This document shows positions 10,666 through 19,436 of a stretch of DNA of 64,000 nt, one piece after another. How positions within the stretch are numbered: position 1 is the stretch's first letter; each line of letters starts with the position of its first letter. Position numbers and translations under genes: made by a program. Source of the stretch: CAVZMI01 sp050011775 (lineage in GTDB: Bacteria; Bacteroidota; Ignavibacteria; UBA10030; CAVZMI01); assembly GCA_050011775.1 (NCBI GenBank), contig JBEKIL010000010.1, forward strand, positions 85,975 to 149,974. Direction: 5' to 3'. The notes under the pieces were generated by a model. It saw only the letters and a program-made list of their open reading frames with translations, made no database searches and had not been told where the DNA came from.

Positions 10666-11895
10666 CTAAATCGACAGTGCAGGATTTCTATATTGATGTT
10701 CACCTAAAACGTTATTTAACCTAACCATCTGTGTTCCGGACTCACGGTCTTGAGCTATCTTGGCAACCGCATCAAAGGCGGGTTTCTTTTTAAGGTGACG
10801 GTCGAACAATAGAGGATAATCGGTGCGTCCGATAACGGGCCAATCATTACGCCACGATTGTCCATCGTGAACTCCCCATACAGTCACCCGGTTAAACTTA
10901 TCCCGATGCTTACGAAAAAACGAAAATAATTCGGCGTATCGATTTGCCAGATCTTTTTGAACAGAGTAGGGCAGGACATGGATGTATGGATTTAGCTTCT
11001 TCTGTAATTCTGAATCCAGGGTTAAAAGTTCCTTGTACAAATAATCTTCAGCAAAAGGAAGTACGCTTAAATCCATCTCCGTAATCATCAACTTAACTCC
11101 CAATTTGGAAAGAGCCCTTATGAAGTTCTCAATCTGTTCGAAACTAGGATAGTCCAGACCCCAGTGTCCCTGTATGCCGATGCCATCTATGCGAACGCCT
11201 TTCGACTGCAAATCCTGGATCAACCGGACGACGCCGTCGCATTGATGTTCCTTCCACAGATTATAATCATTGTAATAGAGCTGAGCGTCGGGATCGGCCT
11301 GACGGGCGTATTCAAAAGCCTTGAGCACATAATCTTCGCCGATAATTTCGAGCCATTTGCATTTTCTGAATTGGCCATCAGGTGTGATCGCTTCATTGAC
11401 GACATCCCAGCCATGGATTCGGCCTTTGTAACGGCCCATCACCGTGAATATGTGATCTTTCATCCGTTCAAGCAGCAACTCGCGGCTTATGGGTTTGCCC
11501 GACTCGTCCTGGAACACCCAGTCCGGCGTTTGATAAAACCAGACGAGAGTGTGGCCGATTATATGCATTTTGTGCTCCTCACCAAAAGCCACATAACGGT
11601 CCGCTGCTTCGAAATTATATCTGTCCGGTTCCGGATGAACCTCTTCCCATTTTAAAATATTCTCAGGTGAGATGCTGTTAAAATGTTTTTTCACAAGGTC
11701 GAGGGAGTATGGTTCTTTTCCCAAAATCTGATCTAGATTGAGAGCAACACCGATATAAAAGTCATCCTTAAACAAATCTTTCAAGACAAGCTGATCGTCA
11801 TATTTGGCACCGATCGCAGTAACAGACCCAAGGAGTTTTGGAAAAAAAGAAGTAAAAGCTGTTTTAATTCGGGTTTTCATTTTATATTCAGGCAC
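10666..11895 (-). CDS. GH10 endo-1,4-beta-xylanase
   Basis: A 409-residue single-domain GH10 enzyme. HTLVWFYQTPDW (about 115-126), WDVVNEA with acid/base Glu168, and MITEMDLSV with nucleophile Glu273 are the canonical GH10 blocks; the family cleaves beta-1,4-xylan and xylo-oligosaccharides. There is no binding module and no sorting domain, and the N-terminus lacks a convincing signal peptide, so it may be one of the intracellular GH10 xylanases that shorten imported oligomers. It is the first gene of the operon that ends with the GPH symporter. The 5' start is a GTG at 11895 with an ATG alternative at 11880. A LacI-type operator candidate lies 286 bp upstream. Confidence 0.93.
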   Translation of the reverse strand: MPEYKMKTRIKTAFTSFFPKLLGSVTAIGAKYDDQLVLKDLFKDDFYIGVALNLDQILGKEPYSLDLVKKHFNSISPENILKWEEVHPEPDRYNFEAADRYVAFGEEHKMHIIGHTLVWFYQTPDWVFQDESGKPISRELLLERMKDHIFTVMGRYKGRIHGWDVVNEAITPDGQFRKCKWLEIIGEDYVLKAFEYARQADPDAQLYYNDYNLWKEHQCDGVVRLIQDLQSKGVRIDGIGIQGHWGLDYPSFEQIENFIRALSKLGVKLMITEMDLSVLPFAEDYLYKELLTLDSELQKKLNPYIHVLPYSVQKDLANRYAELFSFFRKHRDKFNRVTVWGVHDGQSWRNDWPVIGRTDYPLLFDRHLKKKPAFDAVAKIAQDRESGTQMVRLNNVLGEHQYRNPALSI

Positions 11896-12430
11896 TTCTT
11901 CTCGTACCGCCTCTCGGCTTCGTAATTAATCTCCGTTCATTCTGAGGTTTGTAGACAGAAATTCAGACGATGATCAAGAAAATATAGTGTTGTTCCAACA
12001 TCGATCTGGAGATGCCAGTCGAAATTAGCGCCTGCGGAGTAAGTATTTTAGTCCTCCCAATGCGAGCACACCTTTTCTTCCAATTTTACAAAAATTCTAC
12101 CCTCAAGAGAAACGTCACACAGTTGCTCTTGTCCATAAAGCTTGGTATTGCCCTCTGAGATTTATACCGGTTCAAATGAAATTGAATCGTTTCAATATAA
12201 TAAAAAATAATTCTAAATGTCAAGCCAAAAATCCGTCGCGCAGGTTTATGTTTTTATTGAAAAATACCCGGATGGCCTTAACTCAAATGCCTACATAGTC
12301 TTAATAATCAGTATTAAATTCCTCTTCCCTACTCGAAGTACGTGACGTTCAAATGGTCTCCCAAATCAACTTTTCTGTACCATTCAACTCCAATCGATTC
12401 GAATAAAGTCATGAATATTCGCAATTTAGT
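11896..12430. other. Intergenic region, 535 bp, with a LacI-type operator candidate
   Basis: No convincing gene is present. It separates the MtaB-like gene (upstream end) from the GH10 operon. The recognisable element is the inverted repeat at 12181-12197. A run of AT-rich sequence follows the repeat on the plus strand. Confidence 0.5.
12181..12197. promoter_or_regulatory. Candidate LacI-family operator of the GH10 operon
   Basis: ATTGAATCGTTTCAATA has six-base inverted arms (ATTGAA/TTCAAT) around a TCGT core, with the central CG typical of LacI/GalR operators. The identical 17 bases recur at 32468-32484 upstream of the GH8/GH115 genes, and a related site is at 35607-35616. Sharing of an intergenic palindrome by two xylan operons supports common regulation. 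No LacI regulator gene is in the window. Confidence 0.6.
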
Positions 12431-13807
12431 TCATAAACCATACTCATTTAAGAATAGCTTCGTTTGATCTAAAGTGGGTAGAACCAGCTCCACGAAATCC
12501 GATTCATTAACAGGTATCATTTCAATATCCTGTAGGATGATATTGAACCATTCGTCTTCCTTAGGATCGCGGATCACCCGGCCCGTATTTATTGCCTCCG
12601 CAACGAGTGCCAATGCTTTGAGGCAACCCCGCTTCGTTGCGTCGATATAGTTTTCTCCTTTGACAATTTCTTTCGAGATTTCTATAACATTATCGGGCGA
12701 AAGCACAAATGCCTGCGGATCGAAATAGACATCCGAATTGATAAAGAGTTTTTGGAGTTGAAGTATCTCGCCCTTTCCACATATAACTGCCTGGTTCATA
12801 AGCCTTGTGTCATATTCAAGTTGTTCAAGGTATACTGTAGGCGCCATCCCTGAGAGCAATTTAATATTTTGAACCGTCTCGTTGCTCCATAGATCAGCAC
12901 AGGCTGCGGCGATATTCCCCAGGGGACTGAAATGAGCACAGGCGGAAGTTTTTCCTTCCATTGAAATCGGAATGCCTGTAATCGCCTTCAGGTACGGTCC
13001 TTCGTATGCGCAGTCCTTATTCGGACCTCGCGCTCCTTTCTCGACTGCCACCAGCGTCCGTACGACAGTGGCTACCCTTGCGATCGCAGCAAAAATCTTA
13101 GGGATATATTTTCTCTCGGCCAGTACCATAGCCGTATTGCCGAATGCACATGCCGTATCACCTCCGGCGATTTTCCCCGTACGGGAAGCAATCTCTACTA
13201 TTTTTCCCCAGAGCATCTGCATGTCGCGCACCCCCAATACCGACTGGCTGAATATAAATTGTTTCATATCACACATCATAAGCGCGTCATCGGAAATTTC
13301 TTTTCCTCCGGTCGATTCGATCGACAACATATCTCCTCCGGCCCGGGCTCCTCTCTCGAATAACTCCAGCATTGGTTGCAGCAGATGGGATGTCCTCTGC
13401 CTGGGCGGCCTTTCAAACTCACGCAGATCGTTTGGAGTCAATCTGATTTCGCTTTTCAAACCATGCTGCACATAATAATTTTCACAGATTTCATTCATGA
13501 CTTTTACCAGTTCAACACCTATATCGGGCGTTTGCGTCATTTCGGTCAGGGTCTCGAACTCGAGTATTACTCCTCTCGAATGAAGATGCACGGCATGCTC
13601 GAGCGCATCCGTAACTATCTGGCGATAGTGGCCTTTCACCTCTGATAAGGTTTCATTATTTATTTGCATCGGGGGTAAAGTAAAATTCAATTCGGGATAT
13701 ACAAATCCGCCTCCGATGACCAATCCCCGTGGAGTTGTAACAGGATGCGGAGCATACCCAAAAATCAGGTCCTCCGCTTTTTCGATTGTTAGTTTACGAT
13801 ACATCAT
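12431..13807 (-). CDS. mtaB: MtaB-like methanol:corrinoid methyltransferase
   Basis: A 458-residue protein matching methanol--corrinoid protein methyltransferase over its full length. MtaB splits the C-O bond of methanol at a zinc site and methylates a Co(I) corrinoid protein (family knowledge). The zinc ligands known from the archaeal enzyme appear to be kept: Glu164 in SIESTGGKE, Cys220 in GGDTACAFGNTAM and Cys266 in GPNKDCAYE. The block GIPISMEGKTSACAHFSPLGN is also characteristic. MtaB is typical of methanogens and acetogens, and its presence in a polysaccharide locus is unexpected. It is the last gene of the array starting at GH30; its corrinoid partner lies about 11.5 kb upstream. It could have shifted to another small methoxy compound, but the intact zinc site favours methanol. 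Confidence 0.87.
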   Translation of the reverse strand: MMYRKLTIEKAEDLIFGYAPHPVTTPRGLVIGGGFVYPELNFTLPPMQINNETLSEVKGHYRQIVTDALEHAVHLHSRGVILEFETLTEMTQTPDIGVELVKVMNEICENYYVQHGLKSEIRLTPNDLREFERPPRQRTSHLLQPMLELFERGARAGGDMLSIESTGGKEISDDALMMCDMKQFIFSQSVLGVRDMQMLWGKIVEIASRTGKIAGGDTACAFGNTAMVLAERKYIPKIFAAIARVATVVRTLVAVEKGARGPNKDCAYEGPYLKAITGIPISMEGKTSACAHFSPLGNIAAACADLWSNETVQNIKLLSGMAPTVYLEQLEYDTRLMNQAVICGKGEILQLQKLFINSDVYFDPQAFVLSPDNVIEISKEIVKGENYIDATKRGCLKALALVAEAINTGRVIRDPKEDEWFNIILQDIEMIPVNESDFVELVLPTLDQTKLFLNEYGL

Positions 13808-13876
13808 ATTTTATTATCTATCAATTAATATTTATCCGTTAAAACGTTCCCATTTTGTTGGAAAACGCGATCCGGT

Positions 13877-16774
13877 TTATTTCATGAGCAACATTTTATT
13901 CACCTTGCTGTATTTGAGTTTCCCGGCCTCGTCATTCGCAGTAAACTTCGCAAAGTAGATACCGCCTGACATCGATGATGCATTCCATATTGCCGTATAA
14001 TATCCGGCTTCGATATTCCCATTTACCAGAGCGGCGACTTCTCTCCCAAGGATGTCGTACACAACCAGCGATGCGTGAGAAACAACCGGAACAGCGAATC
14101 TGATCTCAGTCGAGGGATTAAACGGATTGGGATAATTTTGATTGAGCACATACTCGGTCGGGATTTGTGTTTTATCATGTTCAACCGCAACCACAGCGCT
14201 CCCCTTCCCGCTGACGGAAAGCGTATCCGGCGAACCCAATGCATTATGCGTAAAAATGATGAGGCCGGATTGACTCGACGTATCCTGAGGTGTAAACGTT
14301 ACTATAAGATAAGTACTTCCCAACGGGGCAAGTATCATCGTTGCAGGCGCAAAAGTGAAACGCGTATTGGTTGATGAGATTGCCGTTACTTTTAGTGTAT
14401 CGGTGCCAGGGTTGGAAACAAGGACACTGTCTTTCTTTGTAGAACCAATTGATACTGTAGTGAAATTTATTGCAGTTCCCGAAAGAGAGAACACTGGTAC
14501 AGGCACAGCGCTTCCCTTTCCGTTGACAGCGAGTGTATCCGGTGAACCCACTGCGTTATGTATAAAAATGATAGAGCCGGATTGGGTCAAGGTATCCTGA
14601 GGTGCAAACGTTACTATCATATAGGCACTTCCCAAGGGTGCAAGTGTCATTGTCGCAGGCGCAAAAGTGAAGCGCGCATTGGTTGATGAGATTGCCGTGA
14701 TCCGCAGTGTATCGTTTCCAGGATTGGAAACAAGCACACTATCTTTCTTTATAGAGTCATTTCGTATCGTTCCGAAATTGATTTCAGGTGCCGACAGAGT
14801 GAACACTGGTGCAGTACTGGAACCATTCACGATGGCATAACTAACACCGTCATACCAAGTGCGGACGCTTCCTGTGGGAGGAATTAGTGTGCCTGTTCTG
14901 ATCGTGTCATCGTCGACGAAAACATCAAAGGTGTTGTTTGCCAATACCTGGACGCGTCCGACATACGCCTGATAGAGGAATGTATTGTCGCTGCCGGAGA
15001 GATCGAGCGTGCTTTCATGGTCGCCATTTTCAACTTCCTTACACGCCATCTGCCGGAATATTTGCATATGACTGGTATCGAGTCCTGCCTTGATCCGCCA
15101 GTCTGTACTCTTAGTAGGATTTCCCCAGAAGTTGACCCACATATCATAAACCCCCGTGACCGGTATTGTAACCTGCGTCTTGAGCATAGGTGCATTTTCA
15201 CGGTTAACCTCTGACGATGTGAAAACAGAACCGCCGTTGCCGCGACCCGTTCGTTGATGCCATTGGTTGTCCGCTGGTCCTGCACTCGTATCAGGTCCGG
15301 TGGTTGTCAATGGTGCACCCGTGGCAAGAATTGTGTTTGCGGTTGTGGCGTCTACATAGGTCATTTTACTCAACGTTTCCGTAGGCCGATCCAGAATGCC
15401 GACAATTGCTGCATTATAACTTTGAGCGGCGGTATACGTTCCCCTCCACCAGAGTAAGGCGGTATTGTTTGCGTCCCACGCAGGGACGATCGGCCGAAGG
15501 TTATCGCGGACAGATTTCTGCGTAACCGGTGTCCATGTCCACGTTGCTCCATGATCAGAAGTGACTCCTTTATATATTTCATGAACGATCAGGTCAGAAT
15601 CATTTCGGGGATCGTAGGGTGTTGATATATAGATGGTATTCGGGTCATTAGGGCACAACGCTCCCAAACCTGTATAATCCTGCTCACTGGAATAAAGTTT
15701 TTTGCCGGCTTTGCCCAGATATGTATAAGTCCAGCTCTGGCCATCATAGCGGCAATAAAGATAACAATGGTCCGGATCCTGCGAAGGACTACTTGGATTA
15801 TCATTCACGCGTGCTTTGATGAGAGCTGCAATCGTACTGTCGGCATATCTCTGGACATCGATATTCCAGCAACGTGTCATAGTCATACCGTTGACCACGG
15901 TACCGGTAATAAAAACCGGCGTATAACTCTGAGGTGTTGTGGGAACTTTGTCAAAAATTGTACTGTCGACGAGTGTTCCATCTGATTTGAATGTCTGGCC
16001 ATTTTTGATGTAGCCATGATAAATGCTTGTGTTATAGTCGCGTGGATGATATTCGGTACAAGTAAAATCAATACGATCGACGCTGTTATCGCAATATTTA
16101 AAGTATCCATTGACATATCCGATGTTCGCATTATTCGTGAGGAATCCACCATACGACCATGTATCTCCCAGATTACTTGAAATCATGAGATTCTGGCCGC
16201 CATGACCGTTTCCTCTGGCGAGGTTGTATGTGCGATTCTCCGAAGGGAGGTAATGGATATTGGAATACGTTGTGGCAAAATCGGTGCCTCCCGGTTGAGT
16301 GCTCCAATCGAACACCTGTTCTGTACTCCAAATATTTCCATCAAATATGCGGTAGAAAGTGAGATTATTATTGTTATGTCCGGTATACATTGCTAAATAT
16401 TTCCCATCCGGCCGGACAAGAAATGCGGGTACATTGTGATCGTCACAATAAAAAACGCTCCCACCACCTTCTTTCAAGATATATCGCTGGATTAATCCGG
16501 TTTGAAGATCAAACATTACCGCGTCAATATTCCCCTCGCGCAGTGATCCGCCTACACCCGATCGGCTTGCGTCGGAACCGAGAATTATCTTATCGCCCGC
16601 GATATCGACAACTGCCCGCTCATCCTGATACCAGCACCAGGCGCCGTTGTCATTGAATTGAATTAAATTGCCCTTCACCAGATCCCGCGCATTCTGGCCA
16701 AGAGCACTCATTACAAATAAAACGGTCATGATAACTACACTAGTTAATAATCTATAACGATTTATCTGCGTCAC
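13877..16774 (-). CDS. Secreted BNR-4 repeat protein with two choice-of-anchor-D domains and a T9SS sorting domain
   Basis: About 965 residues from a GTG at 16774 with a GGGGAG site; the frame extends upstream but without a ribosome site. The parts in order are: a signal peptide ending at SALGQ; a BNR-4-type beta-propeller of about 460 residues (GAWCWYQDERAVV, GHGGQNLMISSN); a beta-sandwich segment; two near-identical anchor-D immunoglobulin-like domains of about 104 residues; and a type IX sorting domain (NQNYPNPFNPSTEIRFAVP). BNR-4 propellers include polysaccharide lyases of the PL24/PL25 kind, but many members have no known activity. It follows GH9 and precedes mtaB in the array. With GH105 nearby, a lyase or binding role on an acidic polysaccharide is possible; this is not shown by any residue I can identify. 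Confidence 0.75.
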   Translation of the reverse strand: MTQINRYRLLTSVVIMTVLFVMSALGQNARDLVKGNLIQFNDNGAWCWYQDERAVVDIAGDKIILGSDASRSGVGGSLREGNIDAVMFDLQTGLIQRYILKEGGGSVFYCDDHNVPAFLVRPDGKYLAMYTGHNNNNLTFYRIFDGNIWSTEQVFDWSTQPGGTDFATTYSNIHYLPSENRTYNLARGNGHGGQNLMISSNLGDTWSYGGFLTNNANIGYVNGYFKYCDNSVDRIDFTCTEYHPRDYNTSIYHGYIKNGQTFKSDGTLVDSTIFDKVPTTPQSYTPVFITGTVVNGMTMTRCWNIDVQRYADSTIAALIKARVNDNPSSPSQDPDHCYLYCRYDGQSWTYTYLGKAGKKLYSSEQDYTGLGALCPNDPNTIYISTPYDPRNDSDLIVHEIYKGVTSDHGATWTWTPVTQKSVRDNLRPIVPAWDANNTALLWWRGTYTAAQSYNAAIVGILDRPTETLSKMTYVDATTANTILATGAPLTTTGPDTSAGPADNQWHQRTGRGNGGSVFTSSEVNRENAPMLKTQVTIPVTGVYDMWVNFWGNPTKSTDWRIKAGLDTSHMQIFRQMACKEVENGDHESTLDLSGSDNTFLYQAYVGRVQVLANNTFDVFVDDDTIRTGTLIPPTGSVRTWYDGVSYAIVNGSSTAPVFTLSAPEINFGTIRNDSIKKDSVLVSNPGNDTLRITAISSTNARFTFAPATMTLAPLGSAYMIVTFAPQDTLTQSGSIIFIHNAVGSPDTLAVNGKGSAVPVPVFSLSGTAINFTTVSIGSTKKDSVLVSNPGTDTLKVTAISSTNTRFTFAPATMILAPLGSTYLIVTFTPQDTSSQSGLIIFTHNALGSPDTLSVSGKGSAVVAVEHDKTQIPTEYVLNQNYPNPFNPSTEIRFAVPVVSHASLVVYDILGREVAALVNGNIEAGYYTAIWNASSMSGGIYFAKFTANDEAGKLKYSKVNKMLLMK
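14204..14827 (-). repeat. Tandem 312-bp in-frame repeat coding for anchor-D domains
   Basis: Two adjacent copies, offset 312 bp (104 codons), are highly similar at the DNA level, for example around 14210-14300 and 14522-14612. They encode the two immunoglobulin-like stalk domains of the BNR-4 protein. The similarity suggests a fairly recent duplication or gene conversion. Confidence 0.75.
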
Positions 16775-16860
16775 GTTTATCTCCCCTTCTCTTGTCAGGT
16801 TGTTCTCCCCCAACAGAAATTTTATTTTTCCCTGGCAGAACTTCTCTTTTATTTTTATTG

Positions 16861-19383
16861 TCAATCCCCAGTACTGTTCAATAATTCGTTTGCTGCATTT
16901 ACCAGATAAATATAAATTGATCCCATACTGATTACATATTCATTCTCTCCCCACAGGAAGGGCCAGTCTTCTTTATTTTCAGGATAATCCGGTTTAAGAA
17001 TAAGGACTCCCGGGACTATACCGCCGGCAATGAATGAATAATCGGCACGGTTGTTCCCGTAGGCGATTCTCTTCGATTGAGTTCCTACAGCCGAGACGAA
17101 CGAAATGTCGGAACCCGGGTGGCATCCAAAAATATAGTTCAAGCCATTGAAAACATATTCCTTTCCAATAATCTGGGGAAAAGATTTATGCAAAAAATAA
17201 TTCGTCAATGAAAATCCCATAACTGCTCCTACTCCCCCCCAGTTACCGGTGGTAATAGGGACACCGAAAGGATTCTGTTCCTTCAACTTATCAAAGGTAT
17301 ATTTATAGTCCCTGACAAGATCTTCAATTTCTTTTGAATACGCCTCATCCATATAAGGTATGGCGCGAACAACCATCCCGGCAATGAAACCGAATCTATT
17401 TTCAATTTTTGGCAGCAGCTCGTTTATTCTATATGCGTACCTCGTTTCTTTCGTGCATAGTAAAAGTTCAACACTCGCCTGCATTTCCTCTATCTCCAAC
17501 GAACCTCCGGCGGTGTTCCCGTGATAAAAAATATTCGGCTCATGGCTGTGTTCTTCGTCCCACGCTTTTCTTGCGGTTGCCAGACATTCATCAGCCAGCG
17601 TGTCATTGTATCCATGAAGTGCGCGACTCGCCGCGGCGAGTGCAGCAATTGAACCATAATTCAACGGAGTTGATTTACTGGTAAATGCCCATCGATCATC
17701 GAACGTGCCGCTTGTGAATCCATCAGTCTCGAGCGGTTTCAGCTTGGAATTGTACACAAGATTGTCCGTAATTGATGCTGCATCACCCAGGTGCGTATAT
17801 TGTGAGAGATTGGACACTATGATGCCCGGAATTGCGTGACCGACAGCCCGATGTTGAGCTATAAGAGCAAGCGTGCCATGCTCTATCTGTTGAAGAAGGT
17901 CGGGAATTCCATCGGGACGATGTATTTCCACATAGCGTTTTTGCTGGTCTATTGTTGTTTCATCCCGGCGTAAACCGAAGGTCTCCCACACGTGGACCAG
18001 ATTTAATACTGTATAATATTGAGTCTGAGTCCGGATATCGTGATCGCCGGCATCATACCAGCCTCCGATATTTAGACCGGGAATATGCTCGCCCGGTTTA
18101 TACGGCGTATCCGTTGTCGGACCCTGCGCGTACAGATCGAAATGATCATGATTCACCGGAGCCTGCAATGCATCATCAAGATGAGACGCGCCATGCCAGA
18201 TCCGATACGCTTCCCTGACTCTCATATGATCCATCTGAACCGGGAAAAAAACATCGAGAGTCGGGTGCCATGCATTTTTATAAATATCGGCTGCTATTCT
18301 GAATGGCTTTGTTCGAACTGAATTATATTCAATGACGTACAGGCCGCTCTCTTTTACGGACGAGAAATCAAAGGTAGAATAATTGTACCGGAGATACCCG
18401 CCCCAGGTTTTTAGATCGCCCTTAAATATTTCGACGAATTCTCCATCCTCACGTACCTGAAGCAAGCGCGCCGACTGGAGTGAAGTATCGTTTTTATCTA
18501 ATTCAATCACCGCAATTTTTATTTGATCGGGATGATATCCGATCTGTGAATGCGCAATCACCGGCGGCCGCGTCCAGCCCGGAATTGTACCGGCTTCGAG
18601 AAACCATTCGATTACTTTACCTGATTTTCCGGAAGGAAGAAGGCTGCGAATCACAAACCAGCCGTTCTGTGCCATGTTGCGGCCATCATATAGAAGAAGC
18701 TCGCTGTCTTTGGTTTTGATGGTAATTCGTCGAGCCGGATCTTCCGGGGCAAGTATAAAAGATTTCCCCGATGCGATCGGCAGGGGTTCAACCTTACTCG
18801 ACCCCTTTACTTCCATGGGTCCAGTAGGATATAATGGGAAAATGCCGCTTTTACCATCCACCAGATATGTTTTTTCAAAATACGCGGAAGGAAGAAATTC
18901 AAAATTGAACCCGGCACAGCCTTCAAGTTCTTTAGGTATCGGTTTTTCAAGATTAACACTTAGAAGAATGCCTCCGTCATGTGCCTGGGCTTTGATCATG
19001 TATGCAAAGGCATATGCAGGATATTGTAAAAAAACTTCAATACTACTATCTTTTTTATTCACTCTGCGTTCTACGAGTCGCGGAATGGAATCCCATTGTG
19101 CGGGTGTAGGACTGAGTCTCACATCGCCGTTAGTTGCTGTACGCACCCCATGATGGATAATTTCAACTCCGCTCATTTTTGCATCGCCGAAATTGCTGTC
19201 GTACCAGTTATTGAAAACCAGTACATCGAGCCCACGTGTCTCAAAATATCCGAGATTATTTAACTTCAGATCAACGACGGGAATTTGAGCTTGACAGAAT
19301 CCAATGAAAAGAAAATTAGATATTAAAAGGAGAATCGATTTCCCTGCCTTTAAAAACAATAGATGCCTTTGAGTAAATATCAT
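16861..19383 (-). CDS. GH9 family endoglucanase/glycosidase
   Basis: About 840 residues. An N-terminal signal segment precedes an unusual beta-rich region (residues 25-270), then a CelD-type Ig-like domain (HSQIGYHPDQIKIAVIE), then the (alpha/alpha)6 GH9 domain. The motif GGWYDAGDHD carries the catalytic-base aspartates Asp444 and Asp447. The acid Glu lies in WGENEYVISMG (Glu813/Glu815). GH9 enzymes are mostly inverting beta-1,4-glucanases, though some act on xyloglucan or glucosaminides. There is no sorting domain. The ATG at 19383 is chosen; a TTG is three codons upstream. It lies about 50 bp after GH105 and is followed by the BNR-4 gene in the same array. Confidence 0.86.
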   Translation of the reverse strand: MIFTQRHLLFLKAGKSILLLISNFLFIGFCQAQIPVVDLKLNNLGYFETRGLDVLVFNNWYDSNFGDAKMSGVEIIHHGVRTATNGDVRLSPTPAQWDSIPRLVERRVNKKDSSIEVFLQYPAYAFAYMIKAQAHDGGILLSVNLEKPIPKELEGCAGFNFEFLPSAYFEKTYLVDGKSGIFPLYPTGPMEVKGSSKVEPLPIASGKSFILAPEDPARRITIKTKDSELLLYDGRNMAQNGWFVIRSLLPSGKSGKVIEWFLEAGTIPGWTRPPVIAHSQIGYHPDQIKIAVIELDKNDTSLQSARLLQVREDGEFVEIFKGDLKTWGGYLRYNYSTFDFSSVKESGLYVIEYNSVRTKPFRIAADIYKNAWHPTLDVFFPVQMDHMRVREAYRIWHGASHLDDALQAPVNHDHFDLYAQGPTTDTPYKPGEHIPGLNIGGWYDAGDHDIRTQTQYYTVLNLVHVWETFGLRRDETTIDQQKRYVEIHRPDGIPDLLQQIEHGTLALIAQHRAVGHAIPGIIVSNLSQYTHLGDAASITDNLVYNSKLKPLETDGFTSGTFDDRWAFTSKSTPLNYGSIAALAAASRALHGYNDTLADECLATARKAWDEEHSHEPNIFYHGNTAGGSLEIEEMQASVELLLCTKETRYAYRINELLPKIENRFGFIAGMVVRAIPYMDEAYSKEIEDLVRDYKYTFDKLKEQNPFGVPITTGNWGGVGAVMGFSLTNYFLHKSFPQIIGKEYVFNGLNYIFGCHPGSDISFVSAVGTQSKRIAYGNNRADYSFIAGGIVPGVLILKPDYPENKEDWPFLWGENEYVISMGSIYIYLVNAANELLNSTGD

Positions 19384-19436
19384 AATATCCAAAAGTGACT
19401 AATAAAGATATACATCTGTAATATCCGCTGAACGAT

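Noticed and set aside
12329..12430. In-frame continuation after the mtaB stop codon (TGA) for 33 codons, with an internal ATG at 12412, ending in a TAG.
   Set aside because: MtaB is already full length at 458 residues, so read-through is not needed, and the internal ATG has no ribosome site. Probably chance.
13838..13849. TTAAAACGTTCC between the BNR-4 gene and mtaB as another LacI-type operator.
   Set aside because: Only one half-site resembles the operator at 12181 and the symmetry is poor.
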